Of a stretch of 64,000 bases of DNA, positions 62,169-64,000 are shown piece by piece. Each line of letters starts with the position of its first letter. Within the stretch, counting starts at the first letter, position 1. The notes beneath the pieces are model-generated. The model searched no databases. It was not told the DNA's origin and saw only the letters and a list, made by a program, of their open reading frames with translations. Source of the stretch: an uncultured Prevotella sp. (GTDB taxonomy: Bacteria; Bacteroidota; Bacteroidia; Bacteroidales; Bacteroidaceae); assembly GCA_944320235.1 (NCBI GenBank), contig CALUGQ010000009.1, forward strand, positions 1-64,000, written 5' to 3'. The translations under genes were made by a program, and so were the position numbers.

Positions 62169-64000
62169 ATCGCAGCGTTTTCAGCAAGTTGCCTGTCCAT
62201 GTTGGCCGCGGCCCTGCGCCCGTCGCCCATGGCGAGGATTACGGTCGCACCGCCGCGCACGATGTCGCCGCCGGCGAATATCTCGGGCCTTGAGCTTTGC
62301 ATAGCCTCATTTACCACTATGGTGTTCTTCCTCCCAAGCTCCAGCCCGGCTATAGACTTGGGCACGAGCGGGTTTGGCGACACGCCGATGGCCACGATCA
62401 CTTGGTCCACATCGAGCGTAAGGGTCTCCCCATCCACAGGCACCGGACTGCGGCGGCCGCTCTCGTCGGGCTCGCCGAGCTTCATTACCTGCAGCACTGC
62501 CTGGCAAACGGCACCGCTCTCGTCGGCCTTGTACTCTATGGGGTTGTGGAGCGTGAGGAACTTTATGCCCTCTTCCTTGGCGTGCTTCACCTCTTCCAGG
62601 CGCGCAGGCATCTCGGCCTCAGAGCGGCGGTACACCAGCGTCACGTCGGCCCCGAGCCGCTTGGCAGTGCGGCAGGAGTCCATCGCCGTGTTGCCTCCGC
62701 CCACGACGAGCACGCGGCGGCCGAAGTTGAGCGGTGTGTCGGCAGCGGGGTTGGCAGCGTCCATGAGGTTGACGCGCGTAAGATACTCGTTAGAAGACAT
62801 TATATTGATAGAGTTCTCGCCCGGTATCCCCATGAAATTGGGCAGGCCGGCGCCCGAGCCTACGAATATACCCTTGAAGCCTGCCGCCTCGAGCTGCTCC
62901 ACCGAGATCGTCTTGCCCACGATGCAGTCGGTCTGGAAGTGCACCCCCATTCGGCGCAGGTTGTCTATCTCTACGTCTACGATGCGGTTCGGGAGCCTGA
63001 ACTCAGGAATGCCATATTTCAGCACGCCGCCTATTTCGTGCAAAGCCTCGAACACATAGACATCATACCCCCTCTTCGCCATGTCGCCGGCAAAGCTCAA
63101 GCCAGCCGGCCCGGAGCCTACGACAGCCACCTTCATGCCATTCGACGGTGCGATGTGGGGCAGCGAGACGTTGCCGCTCTCGCGCTCGAAGTCGGCGGCG
63201 AAGCGCTCCAGGTAGCCTATGGCCACGGCCGGCTCGCCCATCTTCAGGTGGATGCAGCGGCTCTCGCACTGTTTCTCCTGCGGGCACACACGGCCGCACA
63301 CGGCAGGAAGCGACGAGGTGTGCTTCAGCACCTTGGCGGCTGCGAGCACATCGCCGCGCTCTATGTTCTTGATAAACGACGGGATGTCTATCCCCACGGG
63401 GCATCCCTCCACGCAGGTAGGCTTCGCGCAGTCAAGGCAACGCCTGGCCTCGGCCATCGCCATCTCCTTTGTCAGGCCCTTGTTCACCTCTTCCGTGCGC
63501 GTGGTGGCGCGGTAGGCAGGGGCAAGCTCGGGCATGACCACGCGCCCGATGGCCGTGCGCTCCTTCGGCTTCATGGCCTTGCGCAGTTCCTTGCGCCACT
63601 CCGCGTCGCGGTCAGTCAGCACTTCCATCGGCTCAACATCGGCCTCTGCGCAGCCCTGCCATACCGCGACTGCATCCTCAGACGGCTTTGGCAGCACCTT
63701 TTCAAGATGCTCCTCGAAGTGCTCCATTTCCTCTTTCTCGGCACGCTTGAACGTTCCCATGCGCTTGAACATCTCATCCCAGTCTACGAGCGAGCCGTCG
63801 AACTCGGGCCCGTCTATGCAGACGAACTTGGTTTTCCCGCCGATTGTGAGGCGGCACGCACCGCACATGCCCGTTCCATCGACCATTATCGTGTTCAGGG
63901 AGACGTCGGTAGGGATGCCGTATTTCTGCGTAAGGAGGCAGCAGAACTTCATCATTATGGGCGGGCCGATGGCGAACGCCTTGTCGACGTGCTCCTGTTC
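62165..64000 (-). CDS. Fused dihydroorotate dehydrogenase NAD-binding subunit (PyrK) and NADPH-dependent glutamate synthase small subunit (GltD), runs off right edge
   Basis: 612 codons are visible and the frame is still open at 64000, so the ATG at 63955 is internal. The first visible part (GTGMCGACRLTIGGKTKFVCIDGPEFDG) is the iron-sulfur end of a PyrK-type FAD/NAD reductase. The rest is a GltD/AegA-like flavoprotein with CLDCAKPTCVEGCPVGIDIP and CGRVCPQEKQCESRC cluster cysteines, GSGPAGLSFAGDMAKRG for FAD and VVGGGNTAMDSCRTA for NADPH. The fused form is also called NfnAB or SudAB-like. It may act as an electron-bifurcating transhydrogenase or in glutamate synthesis (inference). It overlaps the DUF486 gene by four bases. 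Confidence 0.9.
   Translation of the reverse strand, partial: EQEHVDKAFAIGPPIMMKFCCLLTQKYGIPTDVSLNTIMVDGTGMCGACRLTIGGKTKFVCIDGPEFDGSLVDWDEMFKRMGTFKRAEKEEMEHFEEHLEKVLPKPSEDAVAVWQGCAEADVEPMEVLTDRDAEWRKELRKAMKPKERTAIGRVVMPELAPAYRATTRTEEVNKGLTKEMAMAEARRCLDCAKPTCVEGCPVGIDIPSFIKNIERGDVLAAAKVLKHTSSLPAVCGRVCPQEKQCESRCIHLKMGEPAVAIGYLERFAADFERESGNVSLPHIAPSNGMKVAVVGSGPAGLSFAGDMAKRGYDVYVFEALHEIGGVLKYGIPEFRLPNRIVDVEIDNLRRMGVHFQTDCIVGKTISVEQLEAAGFKGIFVGSGAGLPNFMGIPGENSINIMSSNEYLTRVNLMDAANPAADTPLNFGRRVLVVGGGNTAMDSCRTAKRLGADVTLVYRRSEAEMPARLEEVKHAKEEGIKFLTLHNPIEYKADESGAVCQAVLQVMKLGEPDESGRRSPVPVDGETLTLDVDQVIVAIGVSPNPLVPKSIAGLELGRKNTIVVNEAMQSSRPEIFAGGDIVRGGATVILAMGDGRRAAANMDRQLAENAAI

Overview
The window is a chromosomal segment from a member of the Bacteroidota, most likely a G+C-rich Prevotella-like Bacteroidales. 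Most promoters carry the Bacteroidota -7 box TAnnTTTG instead of a sigma70 box. Start sites have A-rich stretches instead of Shine-Dalgarno sequences. Gene content agrees: RprX/RprY, an EF-G2 paralog, DUF4494, a GldB-like lipoprotein, a Rho with a long N-terminal insertion and a GH105-DUF4861 hydrolase. No tRNA, rRNA, insertion sequence, prophage or CRISPR array was seen.

Layout. At 0-5 kb there is an edge-truncated acyltransferase, a nitroreductase / DUF2520 / KdsC-like / Maf operon, a promoter-plus-terminator unit that may be a small RNA, and yggS with DUF4494. At 5-11 kb there is an aminotransferase, an FtsX/LolC-type permease and two tandem long-chain acyl-CoA ligases. At 11-23 kb are exported proteins (phytase-like esterase, GH2 beta-galactosidase, alpha/beta-hydrolase, SDR, GH105-DUF4861, DPP-IV-type peptidase) and a radical SAM gene. 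From 23.8 to 31 kb a cobalamin riboswitch precedes one 2183-residue secreted protein with CUB-like repeats, a beta-helix and a C-terminal DUF4465 domain. At 31-38 kb are a GldB-like lipoprotein, a second DUF4861 protein, a GT2, MtaB, a small abundant-type lipoprotein and rpsF-rpsR-rplI. At 38-44 kb are a small membrane protein, rprXY, EF-G2 and HemW. At 45-49.6 kb is a divergent pst system (pstS facing pstC-pstA-pstB-phoU). At 50-59 kb are an AlkZ-related protein, an M64 peptidase, folK, a GH25 protein, rho, a thioredoxin lipoprotein and thrS. At 59-64 kb are an A+T-richer stretch with a strong promoter, a long structured hairpin and a surface lipoprotein, then ttcA, a DUF486 protein and an edge-truncated PyrK-GltD fusion.

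Three things stand out. First, the B12 riboswitch is joined to a giant DUF4465 protein; DUF4465 is, as I recall, the fold of the Bacteroides surface B12-binding protein BtuH, which suggests a new corrinoid-capture architecture. Second, eight intergenic arrays of a 22-bp quasi-palindromic unit recur every 5-11 kb, a dispersed repeat family I cannot match to a named element. Third, PstC carries an inserted periplasmic segment that resembles half of PstS, and the divergent pst intergenic region holds a perfect 14-bp inverted repeat. Most convergent gene pairs are separated by long, near-perfect hairpins.
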